A stretch of DNA of 19,110 bases, from assembly GCA_049316985.1 (NCBI GenBank), contig JBMOJB010000064.1:1-19110 (forward strand), read 5' to 3'. Origin of the DNA: CANHEE01 sp049316985. Its GTDB lineage: Bacteria; Bacteroidota; Bacteroidia; Chitinophagales; Saprospiraceae. Each line of letters begins with the position of its first letter. Position 1 is the first letter of the stretch. Of the stretch, positions 1-7,773 are shown piece by piece. The position numbers and the translations under genes are program-made. The notes under the pieces were generated by a model. That model was not told the DNA's origin and did no database searches. It saw nothing but the letters and a program-made list of their open reading frames with translations.

Positions 1-44
1 CGGAAAAATAAATTCTATTTACGAAATCGAAAAAACTTATGGTT

Positions 45-76
45 AATTACGAATTACGAATTACGAATTACGAATT
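45..76. repeat. Heptamer tandem repeat (AATTACG)
   Basis: Four head-to-tail copies of AATTACG occupy 45-72, followed by a partial AATT. The array begins next to the TAA at 44-46 of a possible upstream frame. From memory, similar heptamer arrays are common between genes in Bacteroidota. No coding or regulatory role can be read from the sequence. Confidence 0.85.
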
Positions 77-114
77 TGAATACATCTTGTAGTTTGCCAA
101 TAATTATTTTCGAT

Positions 115-147
115 TTGAACTTTAAGTATAACAGAGTTATAATTTTG
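115..147 (+). promoter_or_regulatory. Possible hscA promoter (TTG-N22-TAATTTTG)
   Basis: TAATTTTG at 140-147 matches the Bacteroidota -7 consensus TAnnTTTG, and a TTG sits 22 bases upstream at 115-117. Transcription would start about 130 bases before the hscA ATG. A second match, TAAATTTG at 185-192, has no TTG at a suitable distance. The two cannot be separated from sequence alone. Confidence 0.35.
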
Positions 148-221
148 TCTGCTATTTACCGGTAGCGATTTAATATATTACAACTAAATTTGTTCCTTTT
201 TGTTCGCGTAGTGAAATAATG

Positions 222-233
222 CTGCTTTAGCAG
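222..233. repeat. Small TTTA-loop hairpin
   Basis: CTGC-TTTA-GCAG is a perfect 4-bp stem with a TTTA loop, followed by an A-run. It lies just upstream of the octamer array at 245-276. A similar TTTA-loop palindrome (18271-18284) lies within the octamer region at the other end of the window. Confidence 0.5.
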
Positions 234-244
234 AAAAAAAATAT

Positions 245-276
245 CATCAAATTTTCAAATCATCAAATTTTCAAAT
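245..276. repeat. Octamer tandem repeat (CATCAAAT/TTTCAAAT)
   Basis: Four 8-base units alternate: CATCAAAT (245-252), TTTCAAAT (253-260), CATCAAAT (261-268), TTTCAAAT (269-276). The array fills the place where a ribosome binding site for hscA would be. The same octamer family occurs at 18220-18251 (reverse orientation) and 18341-18380. Confidence 0.85.
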
Positions 277-283
277 TAGTCTA

Positions 284-2140
284 ATGGGTTTAGTGAGTAT
301 TAATCTTAAAACGGGCAGTGTTGTAAAGGAAACAGAAGTAATAGTGGGTATTGATCTGGGGACTACGAATTCTCTTGTGGCTTACATAAAAGATGGAAAT
401 GCAGAGGCGATTAAAGGGAAGGATGGAAGACATACTTTGGTGCCAAGTATAGTCCATTTTGATGAAAATGACAATGTATTGATTGGTGATGCAGCAAGGG
501 AAAAATTAATCAGCGATCCTGCCAACACTATCTATTCCGTTAAGCGCTTGATGGGGAAGTCGTACAAAGATGTGGGAAACAAAGAAGGATATTTTGGCTA
601 TAAGATCATCGACGACGATACTGAAAGTCTTGTAAAAATACGGGTTAAAAATCGCTTTTATACGCCCATTGAATTATCAGCGAGGATTCTATCAGAATTG
701 AAAGCAAGGGCAGAGGTTGCCTTGGGGACAATAGTAAACAAAGCAGTAGTAACCGTGCCAGCCTATTTCAACGATGCGCAGCGGCAAGCAACCCGCGATG
801 CAGGTAAGTTAGCCGGGCTTGACGTGCTACGCATAGTCAATGAACCCACAGCTGCAAGTTTGGCGTATGGCATAGACAAAATTGCACATGAAAAGCAAAT
901 TATTGCCGTGTATGATTTGGGCGGCGGCACTTTCGATATTTCGATATTGCAAATTGAGGAAGGAATATTTGAAGTGCTTTCAACAAATGGAAACACTTTT
1001 TTGGGAGGTGATGATTTCGACCACGCAATAATGGACTACTGGTTTGCAAATGAACTGCTGGGATCAGACATCAACGATTCATCACTCGTGCAATCTATAA
1101 GGTTAGAAGCTGAAAAAGCAAAAAAACAATTGTCCTATGCTGACGAGTTTGTATCTGAAATTGAGGGTCGAAAACTAAGTTTGCACCGTAGTCAATTTGA
1201 AGGGTTGATTGCAGATCTGGTGAATAAGACCATTGAATGCTGCAAAAATGCTTTGTCTGACGCACAACTCAGTATAGCACAAATCGACCACATTGTCATG
1301 GTAGGAGGTTCAACCAGAGTACCATTGGTGAAGGAAAAAGTACAACATTTTTTCGAAAAAGCCTTACACGACGATTTAGATCCTGATGAGGTGGTGGCGC
1401 TTGGCGCTGCGATTCAGGCGGACATTCTTGCGGGAAACCAAAAAGATATATTGTTAATAGACATCACGCCATTATCTTTGGGGATTGAAACCGTAGGTGG
1501 TCTGATGGACGTGATTATACCCAGAAATTCCAAAATCCCCTATTCCGCCGGCAGGCAATATACTACCAGTGTGGATGGACAACGCAACCTTAAAATTGCT
1601 GTTTACCAAGGTGAACGAGATTTGGTTGAACACAATCGCAAATTAGGTGAATTTATCTTAAAAGGAATACCCGCGATGGCTGCCGGGCTTCCCAAAATTG
1701 ATATCAAATTCATTATCAATGCGGATGGGATTCTTAAAGTCAAGGCACATGAATTGCGCTCTGATGTAGAGCAGGAAATCGAGATTAAGGCCGCCTATGG
1801 AATTTCAGATGAAGAAATGGCAAAGATGCTGATACAGTCTGTTCAGAATGCGCAGCAAGACATGCAATCGAGAGCATTGATTGAAGCTAGAAATGAGGCG
1901 AATATAATTATTTTGTCTGCTGATAAATTTGTCTTGCAAAATAAAGATATGCTGACAGCCGAAGAGATCGAGCAGATAAAAAATCGGGCAGCACAACTTC
2001 AAAAAGCAGTAGAAGGCGTAGATAAGGATTTAATCAATAGTCTGATGGAAGCGTTTAATATCTACACGATGCCTTTGGCGCATCGTGCACTTGATTACAA
2101 TATTGGTCAAGCCATTAAAGGCACCAATGTGGGAATTTAG
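284..2140 (+). CDS. hscA: Fe-S cluster assembly chaperone HscA (Hsp70 family)
   Basis: A 618-residue Hsp70 ATPase, close in size to E. coli HscA (616). In known systems HscA, with its co-chaperone HscB, helps transfer iron-sulfur clusters from the scaffold IscU. The nucleotide-binding domain shows GIDLGTTNS at 22-30, VNEPTAASLAYG at 185-196, DLGGGTFD at 211-218 and GGSTRVP at 341-347. The interdomain linker is DILLIDIT (388-395), followed by the substrate-binding domain. HscA rather than DnaK is supported by the NTIYSVKRLMG segment (81-91), the GLMDVIIPRN and GIPAM segments, the short C-terminus without a disordered tail, and an N-terminal extension before GIDLGTT. That extension also supports the ATG at 284. 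No iscU, hscB or fdx neighbour is in view. The downstream gene converges on it with 23 bases between and no clear terminator. Confidence 0.88.
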   Translation: MGLVSINLKTGSVVKETEVIVGIDLGTTNSLVAYIKDGNAEAIKGKDGRHTLVPSIVHFDENDNVLIGDAAREKLISDPANTIYSVKRLMGKSYKDVGNKEGYFGYKIIDDDTESLVKIRVKNRFYTPIELSARILSELKARAEVALGTIVNKAVVTVPAYFNDAQRQATRDAGKLAGLDVLRIVNEPTAASLAYGIDKIAHEKQIIAVYDLGGGTFDISILQIEEGIFEVLSTNGNTFLGGDDFDHAIMDYWFANELLGSDINDSSLVQSIRLEAEKAKKQLSYADEFVSEIEGRKLSLHRSQFEGLIADLVNKTIECCKNALSDAQLSIAQIDHIVMVGGSTRVPLVKEKVQHFFEKALHDDLDPDEVVALGAAIQADILAGNQKDILLIDITPLSLGIETVGGLMDVIIPRNSKIPYSAGRQYTTSVDGQRNLKIAVYQGERDLVEHNRKLGEFILKGIPAMAAGLPKIDIKFIINADGILKVKAHELRSDVEQEIEIKAAYGISDEEMAKMLIQSVQNAQQDMQSRALIEARNEANIIILSADKFVLQNKDMLTAEEIEQIKNRAAQLQKAVEGVDKDLINSLMEAFNIYTMPLAHRALDYNIGQAIKGTNVGI

Positions 2141-2163
2141 TGTACTTATTTTTCGTAAATTTA

Positions 2164-3612
2164 TTATTTTAATTCATCGATTTTTTCAGTAAGCCATTCC
2201 TTGTCCGCACATTTTTTTTCAAGGAGCTTTTCTTTGAATTTGGCTTTCCTTGCCTCATTTACATTTGGCGCGAGATTGCATATTTTCTTGATAAAATCTA
2301 TGAAATTGTTGTGGTAAATGTAGATGTCTTCACTGATATCATTTCGCTTGTACAACCTGAAAACGTACACTTTGAGCGAGTCAGCTTCGTAAGAAAGGGA
2401 AACCATCTCCTTTTTTTCATACAGTATTTTCAATCTCGTTCTCCTAGTAAAAAGCAAGTAGAATATATTAGAGTAGTTGAATGAAATCGCTGCTTCAGCT
2501 TTATCAAAATTGCGAATTAAAAAGTAGTAATTGAGCCAGCAATAATTGAGAATTTCCTCTCGCTCATTGATCGTACCGATATAGTTTTCCCATCTCAATA
2601 AAAAGTCGGAAATCCATGCACTGTTTTTTTCCTTAATGGCAAACATCATCAGGTTTACAACAGTGCTGGGCAATAAAATATCATTGACCAAAAGGTGGCC
2701 CTGCTCGAGATGCTTGCGGTATATCTCCGAATTCTCGCGGGTATTAACCGGATTGGGATTTCGATTGTATTTTTGAGTGAAATAACCCCTTTGAAAGACA
2801 AATAGTATTTTAGCGGACTCAACGTTGATGAAGACGATATTGTTTTCCATCAAATTTTCATACTCGTCGTAATACCTATTTGGGTAATCATCGATGCTTT
2901 TGAACATTTCAAGCGCCAGGTAGTACAATTTAATGAGCACATTACTTTTTAATTTCTCATTTTGATCGAGAATAGCTTTGATATTGTCAAATTCGGACAA
3001 AGAAGTGGCATCAAAATTGGCTCGGCTGTAAACCACTTTACAGAGCATTTCGAGGTTTTTACTAACTTTTAAAATTTCGTAATTGAGACTAAGCGATTCC
3101 GTAGAATCTTTCCAGTTGCTTGATTTAAATATTTTTCCGTCATATAATTCTTCGAGGTATTTTCCCTCCCAGAAAAAATGATCAGAACTCATCCCTTCGA
3201 CATCATTGAAGTATTCAGCAAGGCGTTTCATAAATATGTCGCCCCGCTGCATAAAACCTTTTTGGCGATAAAATTTTGCAAGTGACAGGTTTATTCTAAT
3301 TGTGTCAAATTCTTTATTGACAATAAAATTTACAATATAATATTCTGTGATGCTCAGGAGATTAGACATGATTTTTTCAAGCCTATTTATTTTACCGCTG
3401 TGGTCATCAAAAACGAGAGCCAGCGTGGTTTTTTTCTCTAATTTTTCGTGATTGAGAAATGGGTAATAGGAATAAATGTAATCTAAGAGAAGTAAACATT
3501 CTTTTTTCGGAACCCCTTTAATCAATAAATCAGTACTGATCAGGTTGCGAATACCACTCATGTCTTCATCCTTCAGCAGTCTGAATGTCTCGATTAATTT
3601 ACTGTCCTGCAT
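2164..3612 (-). CDS. Hypothetical helical protein (482 aa)
   Basis: Function not recognised. The protein begins MQDSKLIETFRLLKDEDM and is rich in Leu, Lys, Glu, Tyr and Phe, with predicted helices throughout. It has no signal peptide, no obvious membrane segment and no catalytic motif, so it is probably cytoplasmic. Its N-terminal layout (a short helix with SKL, then a segment about reaching the next pathogen-like 'YYPFLNHEKL' stretch, then LMSNLL-like helices) resembles a family of about 500-residue uncharacterised Bacteroidota proteins that I know only from memory. TPR-like helical pairs are possible in the middle and C-terminal parts but not demonstrated. The gene is AT-rich. A weak -7-like CATATTTG lies at 3644-3651 on the minus strand, one base off consensus. 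It is divergent from the secreted protein gene at 3714 and convergent with hscA. Confidence 0.75.
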   Translation of the reverse strand: MQDSKLIETFRLLKDEDMSGIRNLISTDLLIKGVPKKECLLLLDYIYSYYPFLNHEKLEKKTTLALVFDDHSGKINRLEKIMSNLLSITEYYIVNFIVNKEFDTIRINLSLAKFYRQKGFMQRGDIFMKRLAEYFNDVEGMSSDHFFWEGKYLEELYDGKIFKSSNWKDSTESLSLNYEILKVSKNLEMLCKVVYSRANFDATSLSEFDNIKAILDQNEKLKSNVLIKLYYLALEMFKSIDDYPNRYYDEYENLMENNIVFINVESAKILFVFQRGYFTQKYNRNPNPVNTRENSEIYRKHLEQGHLLVNDILLPSTVVNLMMFAIKEKNSAWISDFLLRWENYIGTINEREEILNYCWLNYYFLIRNFDKAEAAISFNYSNIFYLLFTRRTRLKILYEKKEMVSLSYEADSLKVYVFRLYKRNDISEDIYIYHNNFIDFIKKICNLAPNVNEARKAKFKEKLLEKKCADKEWLTEKIDELK

Positions 3613-3654
3613 TTTGTAAAATTAATAAAAGTTTTTATGTTATCAAATATGCTC

Positions 3655-3692
3655 TTAATATTAATTTTTTACTAACTTTGTTTTAATATTAA
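3655..3692. promoter_or_regulatory. Promoter of the 3714 gene with paired palindromes
   Basis: TAACTTTG at 3673-3680 fits the Bacteroidota -7 element and precedes the ATG at 3714 by 33 bases. Two identical perfect palindromes, TTAATATTAA, lie at 3655-3664 and 3683-3692, one on each side of it and 28 bases apart. The pair looks like an operator, but the region is AT-rich and chance is possible. The -7 match is firmer than the operator reading. Confidence 0.5.
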
Positions 3693-3713
3693 TCATTCTG
3701 CACAATATAGACT

Positions 3714-4517
3714 ATGATATTTAAGCTTTTTCACAAATTTCTATTTTTTGTTTGCATTTTTTTAGTAAATTTTGCTTACCTCAATGCTTCCAATAAACCT
3801 CGGTTGCAATATTTACCCATTGTTATTGAAGACATCTTGGTAGCAGGTGGTGGAATTAACTCCAGTTGCTCCTGGAATACTGCAGATAAAATGTTGGAGG
3901 AAGATATTTCATCTAAAGGAGTGTTTATACCTTTTGATGCCAACCTCGATGCTTCGAAATATTTTGTAAAGCTCCTGTCGAAATCGAATGGCGATCAGGA
4001 ATGCTTCAGGCTACAATACGATGCGAATAATGCGCTATTCATTGACCCCAGAAATAGTTCTTTGAATTTTCAGGGTGACGCATGTTTTGTGTACCAGCAA
4101 TCTTCAAAAGATTCAAAGAAATTCCACTTAAAGATTCAACCCGTTACAGGAGGCGTTATCATTTATAATTTGCTGCCAAATACAACTTTCAAACTTGAAG
4201 TTAAAAGAAGTAAGTACATTTGTACGCTTTCTGATAAGTGGAATCCCGTCATCACAGCAACACCTGTTCCTAATCCTACTTCCGGGTTTGTATATCTTAA
4301 ATTGAACTCTCCGTTAGAATTGCTTGCAAATATAAGGATAATTGATGATTACGGACATTTAATATACGATGGTAAAAATACACCCATAAATGTTGGACAA
4401 AATAGTATTTTAATTGATTTGAACATTGCTCAGCCCGGAATACTGACTGCACAGATTCAATTCATACAGAAAAATGGTCCGCCTATGTATCATTTTTGTC
4501 TGATCGAAAAAATTTAA
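3714..4517 (+). CDS. Secreted protein with T9SS-like C-terminal domain
   Basis: A 267-residue exported protein of unknown function. A basic N-terminus (MIFKLFHK) and a hydrophobic core (residues 9-23) ending near NAS form a signal peptide. The middle (about 40-180) is not recognised and has several cysteines. Residues about 184-267 look like a type A T9SS sorting domain: PVPNPTSGFVYLKL, then a strand with IRIIDDYGHLIYDG, a turn, and a final strand. It departs from the usual ending because the last residues are FCLIEKI rather than a KxxVK-type tail, so sorting by T9SS is an inference. It has its own -7 element upstream and a strong terminator downstream, so it is probably transcribed alone. 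Confidence 0.72.
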   Translation: MIFKLFHKFLFFVCIFLVNFAYLNASNKPRLQYLPIVIEDILVAGGGINSSCSWNTADKMLEEDISSKGVFIPFDANLDASKYFVKLLSKSNGDQECFRLQYDANNALFIDPRNSSLNFQGDACFVYQQSSKDSKKFHLKIQPVTGGVIIYNLLPNTTFKLEVKRSKYICTLSDKWNPVITATPVPNPTSGFVYLKLNSPLELLANIRIIDDYGHLIYDGKNTPINVGQNSILIDLNIAQPGILTAQIQFIQKNGPPMYHFCLIEKI

Positions 4518-4549
4518 AAATCTCACTGATATTTTTAGAATTTCGTGGT

Positions 4550-4588
4550 TCTCCGGTTTTGCGCTCGACTCAAAATCGGAGATTTTTT
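4550..4588 (+). terminator. Rho-independent terminator after the 3714 gene
   Basis: A 12-bp stem (4550-4561 with 4571-4582, one G-U pair) encloses a nine-base loop and is followed by six T residues at 4583-4588. It lies 33 bases after the stop codon at 4517 and separates this gene from the surA operon. Confidence 0.85.
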
Positions 4589-4671
4589 ATTTTAGATGGT
4601 TTATGAGGCTGAATACAACCAAAGCGCGATAAACATTCTCTTTTTGGAGATTTCTTTTTGTGCTTTATTAC

Positions 4672-4679
4672 TATCTTTG
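4672..4679 (+). promoter_or_regulatory. -7 element of the surA operon
   Basis: TATCTTTG matches TAnnTTTG. It lies 17 bases before the ATG at 4697 but downstream of the in-frame ATG at 4658, which is why the later start is preferred. No clean -33 TTG is present at the usual distance. Confidence 0.6.
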
Positions 4680-4696
4680 CGGCTAAATTAGAGATC

Positions 4697-5539
4697 ATGA
4701 GATTTGTTGTTGTTTTTGCGTTTGGTTTATCTGTCCTGTTATCAGGATGTGGTAACAAGATTAGCGATGATAGCAGCCGCGTGTTGGCTAAAGTAGGTGA
4801 AAGAGAACTTCGTATGTCCGAATTGGAAGGGATGTTTCCGGAGGGCACTACTAAAAATGATAGTGTAACTATTATTTCAGCTTTTGTCAGCCGGTGGGTA
4901 AAAGACAATTTGGTTATGGAAGAAGCGGAACTCAATATTCCGCCGGACGTGAATATCGATAAATTAGTCCGAGAATACAGAACTTCGCTCGTACTCAATA
5001 CTTATGAGCAGAAATTAATGTCCAGCACCTTGGATACTACTTTGAGTGAAAAGGAATTGAGGGCCTTTTACGATGCAAACAAAGATTTGTATACCCTTCA
5101 AACTTCGATTTTGAGATGTCTTTTTGTAAAATTGCCAAATTCCGCTCCTAACATAAAGGATTTTGAAAAATGGTGGGATGGCAATAAAAAAGCGGACAGA
5201 AATAGGATTTATGGCTATGCCTCTAATTATGCAAGTACGTTTTTACTGGTGGACAGCACCTGGCACAAAGCAGATCGGATTGCATTGGAACTACCTAAGG
5301 GAACAATTGACCCGGAAGAGCTTAGTACAGGAGAGTACACGCGGAAGGACGAAAGGTATTCTTATTTTCTAAAGATATTGGGTATTAAAAATAAGCAAGA
5401 CAATGCACCTTTTGAATTTGTAAAGGATCAGGCTTCTAAATTCATTTTGCATCAAAGAAAGCAAAAACTAATTGAGGCCAAGCGTGAAGAGCTTTATCAA
5501 AGAGAGCTTGCTAAAAATAATGTAAAAATTTACTATTAA
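4697..5539 (+). CDS. SurA_N-like periplasmic chaperone lipoprotein
   Basis: A 280-residue lipoprotein, probably a periplasmic chaperone related to SurA/PpiC proteins. The signal peptide ends in the lipobox LLSGC with acylated Cys18. Residues about 25-135 carry the SurA N-terminal pattern: a VLAKVGERELRMSELEG segment, then helices with VSRWVKDNLVMEEAE. The region after about residue 140 lacks the parvulin signatures (HIL, GGDLGW) that the neighbouring SurA has, so isomerase activity is doubtful. The start at 4697 is chosen over the upstream ATG at 4658 because it gives a clean lipoprotein signal and lies after the -7 element. It is the first gene of a likely operon with the phosphatase (52 bases downstream) and surA. 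In other Bacteroidota a similar lipoprotein commonly sits next to surA, as I recall. Confidence 0.8.
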   Translation: MRFVVVFAFGLSVLLSGCGNKISDDSSRVLAKVGERELRMSELEGMFPEGTTKNDSVTIISAFVSRWVKDNLVMEEAELNIPPDVNIDKLVREYRTSLVLNTYEQKLMSSTLDTTLSEKELRAFYDANKDLYTLQTSILRCLFVKLPNSAPNIKDFEKWWDGNKKADRNRIYGYASNYASTFLLVDSTWHKADRIALELPKGTIDPEELSTGEYTRKDERYSYFLKILGIKNKQDNAPFEFVKDQASKFILHQRKQKLIEAKREELYQRELAKNNVKIYY

Positions 5540-5591
5540 CTTCCTGAACGATATTTTCAACAAAAACAATGACCTGGGTGCGAGTCTAAAA

Positions 5592-6296
5592 ATGCCAAAT
5601 AGAATACTAGCCATATCTGACATACACGGAAATAATAAGACATTTCTTGACTTATTGGACAAAATCGCTCTCACTAAGGACGACGAGCTTTACTTATTAG
5701 GAGATTATATCGATCGCGGTCCCGATAGCAAAGGAGTAATAGACACCATTTGGAAATTAATGGATGACAATTATCGCGTTTTTTGTATTAAGGGCAATCA
5801 TGAAGAAATGCTTTTTAGAGGTATTGCAGAAAAAGGTGTTCATCAAAGTAGCATAAAATATGGTTTGATGCAGACACTTAAAAGCTTTGATGTAAAAAAT
5901 GCCTGGGACATCCCCGAGATTTACGTTGATTTTCTTAAGAATTTACCTGTTTACCTCGAGAAAGATAATTTTATATTTGTACATGCCGGATTGAATATGC
6001 TCATTCCTGATCCATTCGAAGATACTGTAGCCATGTTGTGGTCCAGAGGCTGGGAGTCACAACTAAACGAAAGATGGCTACAACAAAGAATGGTAATTTA
6101 TGGACACACTCCAACAGAAAAAAGCACTATTGTGAAACAGCTAAGTCAATTAGAGGGCGGAAAATACTTAAGAATAGACAACGGTTGCTTTTATGAGTTT
6201 CATTACAATAAATCGGCTTTTTCACATTTATGTGCGGTCGATCTAAGTAATCGAATTCCCTATTTTGTCGAAAGGATTGACCAAATTGAAAACTAA
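5592..6296 (+). CDS. PPP-family metallophosphatase (Ser/Thr phosphatase-like)
   Basis: A 234-residue cytoplasmic phosphatase of the PPP superfamily, which uses a two-metal centre to hydrolyse phosphoesters. All metal and catalytic motifs are present in order: DIHG (Asp10, His12), GDYIDRGPDS (Asp38, Asp41, Arg42), GNHE (Asn69, His70), HAG (His131) and GHTP (His172). The length fits bacterial PrpA/PrpB-type protein phosphatases. The related ApaH diadenosine tetraphosphatases are usually longer, so a protein phosphatase is slightly favoured, but the substrate cannot be read from sequence. There is no signal peptide. It sits between the lipoprotein chaperone (52 bases upstream) and surA (59 bases to its ATG), with no clear promoter on either side, suggesting cotranscription. 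Confidence 0.88.
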   Translation: MPNRILAISDIHGNNKTFLDLLDKIALTKDDELYLLGDYIDRGPDSKGVIDTIWKLMDDNYRVFCIKGNHEEMLFRGIAEKGVHQSSIKYGLMQTLKSFDVKNAWDIPEIYVDFLKNLPVYLEKDNFIFVHAGLNMLIPDPFEDTVAMLWSRGWESQLNERWLQQRMVIYGHTPTEKSTIVKQLSQLEGGKYLRIDNGCFYEFHYNKSAFSHLCAVDLSNRIPYFVERIDQIEN

Positions 6297-6355
6297 TCTC
6301 TATATAAAAATTTAACTAAACATACATCTCAGACGTGAATTTGAAGTATTATCAT

Positions 6356-7717
6356 ATGAAAAGATCAATATACATCATCCTTTTACTTTTTATTTGCTCC
6401 GGTGTTCAAGCACAGAAGCAATTATTGGACAGGGTGATTGCAACGGTAGGTGGGGAAATCATTCTTCTTTCTGAAGTAGAAGAGCAATTTAGCTATATGA
6501 AATCCCAACAGCCCGATTTGCCAACGGATACCAAATGCATGATCATCGACAATTTACTACTCAATTCGTTGCTGCTGAATCAATCTAAAAGAGACTCTTT
6601 GATCGTATCTGATGAAGAAGTAGACAATGAATTGAATGCACGCGTCGATCAGATCCTCAGTCAAATGAACAACGATGTGACCCAGTTTGAAAGCTATTAC
6701 GGCCAAACAGTCGCGCAGGTTAAGGAGCAGTTTAGAGACGATCTAAGAAATAAAAAGCAAATTGAAAAAATGAGAATCAAGATAACGGAAGGAATGGCGG
6801 TGACGCCATCAGAAGTGCAGGCTTTTTTCAAAAGCATTCCACGGGATTCCTTGCCGTATTTCAATTCTGAGGTGGAAATCAGTGAAATAGTGGTGACACC
6901 GAAAGCCAATAATCTTCAAAAAAAGATAACATCAGATAAACTGGCAGATTTGCGTGCACGAATAGAAAAAGGGGAGAGTTTTGCAACTTTGGCAGAGAAA
7001 TATTCTGATGACCCGATGTCTGCAAGAGTAGGCGGTGATTTGGGCTGGGCCAAAAGAGGAACTTTCGTGCCCGCTTTTGAAGGTATTGCTTTCAAATTGG
7101 AAAAAGATGAGATTTCGGATGTGTTCGAATCAGAGTTTGGTTTTCATGTCATTCAATTACTCGAAAGGAGAGGGAATTCTATTCACGCCCGGCATATTCT
7201 ATTAAAACCGGAAGTGACACAGCAAGATCTTGATCTGGTAAAGACAAAATTGGATAGTGTACGCACAATTATCAATGATAATAAAGTTACTTTTTCGCAG
7301 GCGGTTAAAGAATTCTCCGACAAAACAGCCCAAAGTTATCATAATGATGGCCGAATGGTTAACCAAGCTTCGGGGAACACATTTTTCGAAACAAGAGAAT
7401 TGGATCCTGATATATATTTCGCAACTGAATCCATGAAGATCAGTGAGATTTCAAAACCAATTGAAGCGAGAACGGGTTTTGGAGAAACTCAATATCGTTT
7501 GGTAAAACTCAATTCCAGAACTGATCCTCACAAAGCAAATCTCAAGCAGGATTATAATAAAATACAGCAGTCAACTTTGGAATCGAAAAAGAATTCCTAC
7601 ATCAATGAGTGGTTGATGAAAAAGGTAAGTGGCACTTATATTACTGTTGACCCGGTAATTCGAGCGCAATGCTCCAATGTGGAAAGGTGGCTAATCAACG
7701 CTGATAAAGTCAAATAA
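6356..7717 (+). CDS. surA: Periplasmic peptidyl-prolyl isomerase / chaperone SurA
   Basis: A 453-residue periplasmic chaperone that escorts unfolded outer-membrane proteins. The signal peptide is MKRSIYIILLLFICSGVQA, cut before QKQ. Next comes the SurA N-terminal domain with DRVIATVGGEIILLSEVEEQ (25-44). The first parvulin-like domain, about 173-272, has GGDLGWAKRGTFVPAF and GFHVIQLLE. The second, about 275-380, starts with HARHILLKP but its remaining signature is weaker. A short C-terminal helical part follows. The start at 6356 is preferred over a GTG at 6335 because it begins exactly at the signal peptide. It is the last gene of the likely operon and its stop codon forms the edge of a strong terminator. 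Confidence 0.92.
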   Translation: MKRSIYIILLLFICSGVQAQKQLLDRVIATVGGEIILLSEVEEQFSYMKSQQPDLPTDTKCMIIDNLLLNSLLLNQSKRDSLIVSDEEVDNELNARVDQILSQMNNDVTQFESYYGQTVAQVKEQFRDDLRNKKQIEKMRIKITEGMAVTPSEVQAFFKSIPRDSLPYFNSEVEISEIVVTPKANNLQKKITSDKLADLRARIEKGESFATLAEKYSDDPMSARVGGDLGWAKRGTFVPAFEGIAFKLEKDEISDVFESEFGFHVIQLLERRGNSIHARHILLKPEVTQQDLDLVKTKLDSVRTIINDNKVTFSQAVKEFSDKTAQSYHNDGRMVNQASGNTFFETRELDPDIYFATESMKISEISKPIEARTGFGETQYRLVKLNSRTDPHKANLKQDYNKIQQSTLESKKNSYINEWLMKKVSGTYITVDPVIRAQCSNVERWLINADKVK

Positions 7718-7760
7718 ATACAAAAAAAACACCTGCGAGAGCAGGTGTTTTTTTTGTATT
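7717..7760. terminator. Bidirectional terminator between surA and the 7774 gene
   Basis: A perfect 20-bp stem (7717-7736 with 7741-7760) closes a GAGA loop. Its core CACCTGC/GCAGGTG is bordered by an A8 run on one side and a T8 run on the other, so it can stop transcription from both converging genes. It starts at the last base of the surA stop codon. Confidence 0.95.
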
Positions 7761-7773
7761 ATAGCATACTTTT

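Larger units (their letters stand above)
1..283. other. Intergenic region upstream of hscA, with repeats
   Basis: No convincing complete gene lies here. One short frame is open from base 2 to a TAA at 44-46 (last residues IYEIEKTYG) and could be the extreme C-terminus of a gene that lies mostly outside the window. Fourteen codons are too few to decide. The rest holds a heptamer tandem repeat, a possible promoter, a small hairpin and an octamer tandem repeat that ends eight bases before the hscA start. No isc or suf gene is visible on this side. Confidence 0.5.

Noticed and set aside
4570..4998. 142-codon open frame on the minus strand
   Set aside because: It overlaps the terminator and the lipoprotein chaperone gene. 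It has Ser/Thr-rich low-complexity content and no domain pattern.
5592..6296. ApaH diadenosine tetraphosphatase
   Set aside because: The protein is shorter than typical ApaH and fits PrpA/PrpB-type phosphatases at least as well, so the substrate is left open.
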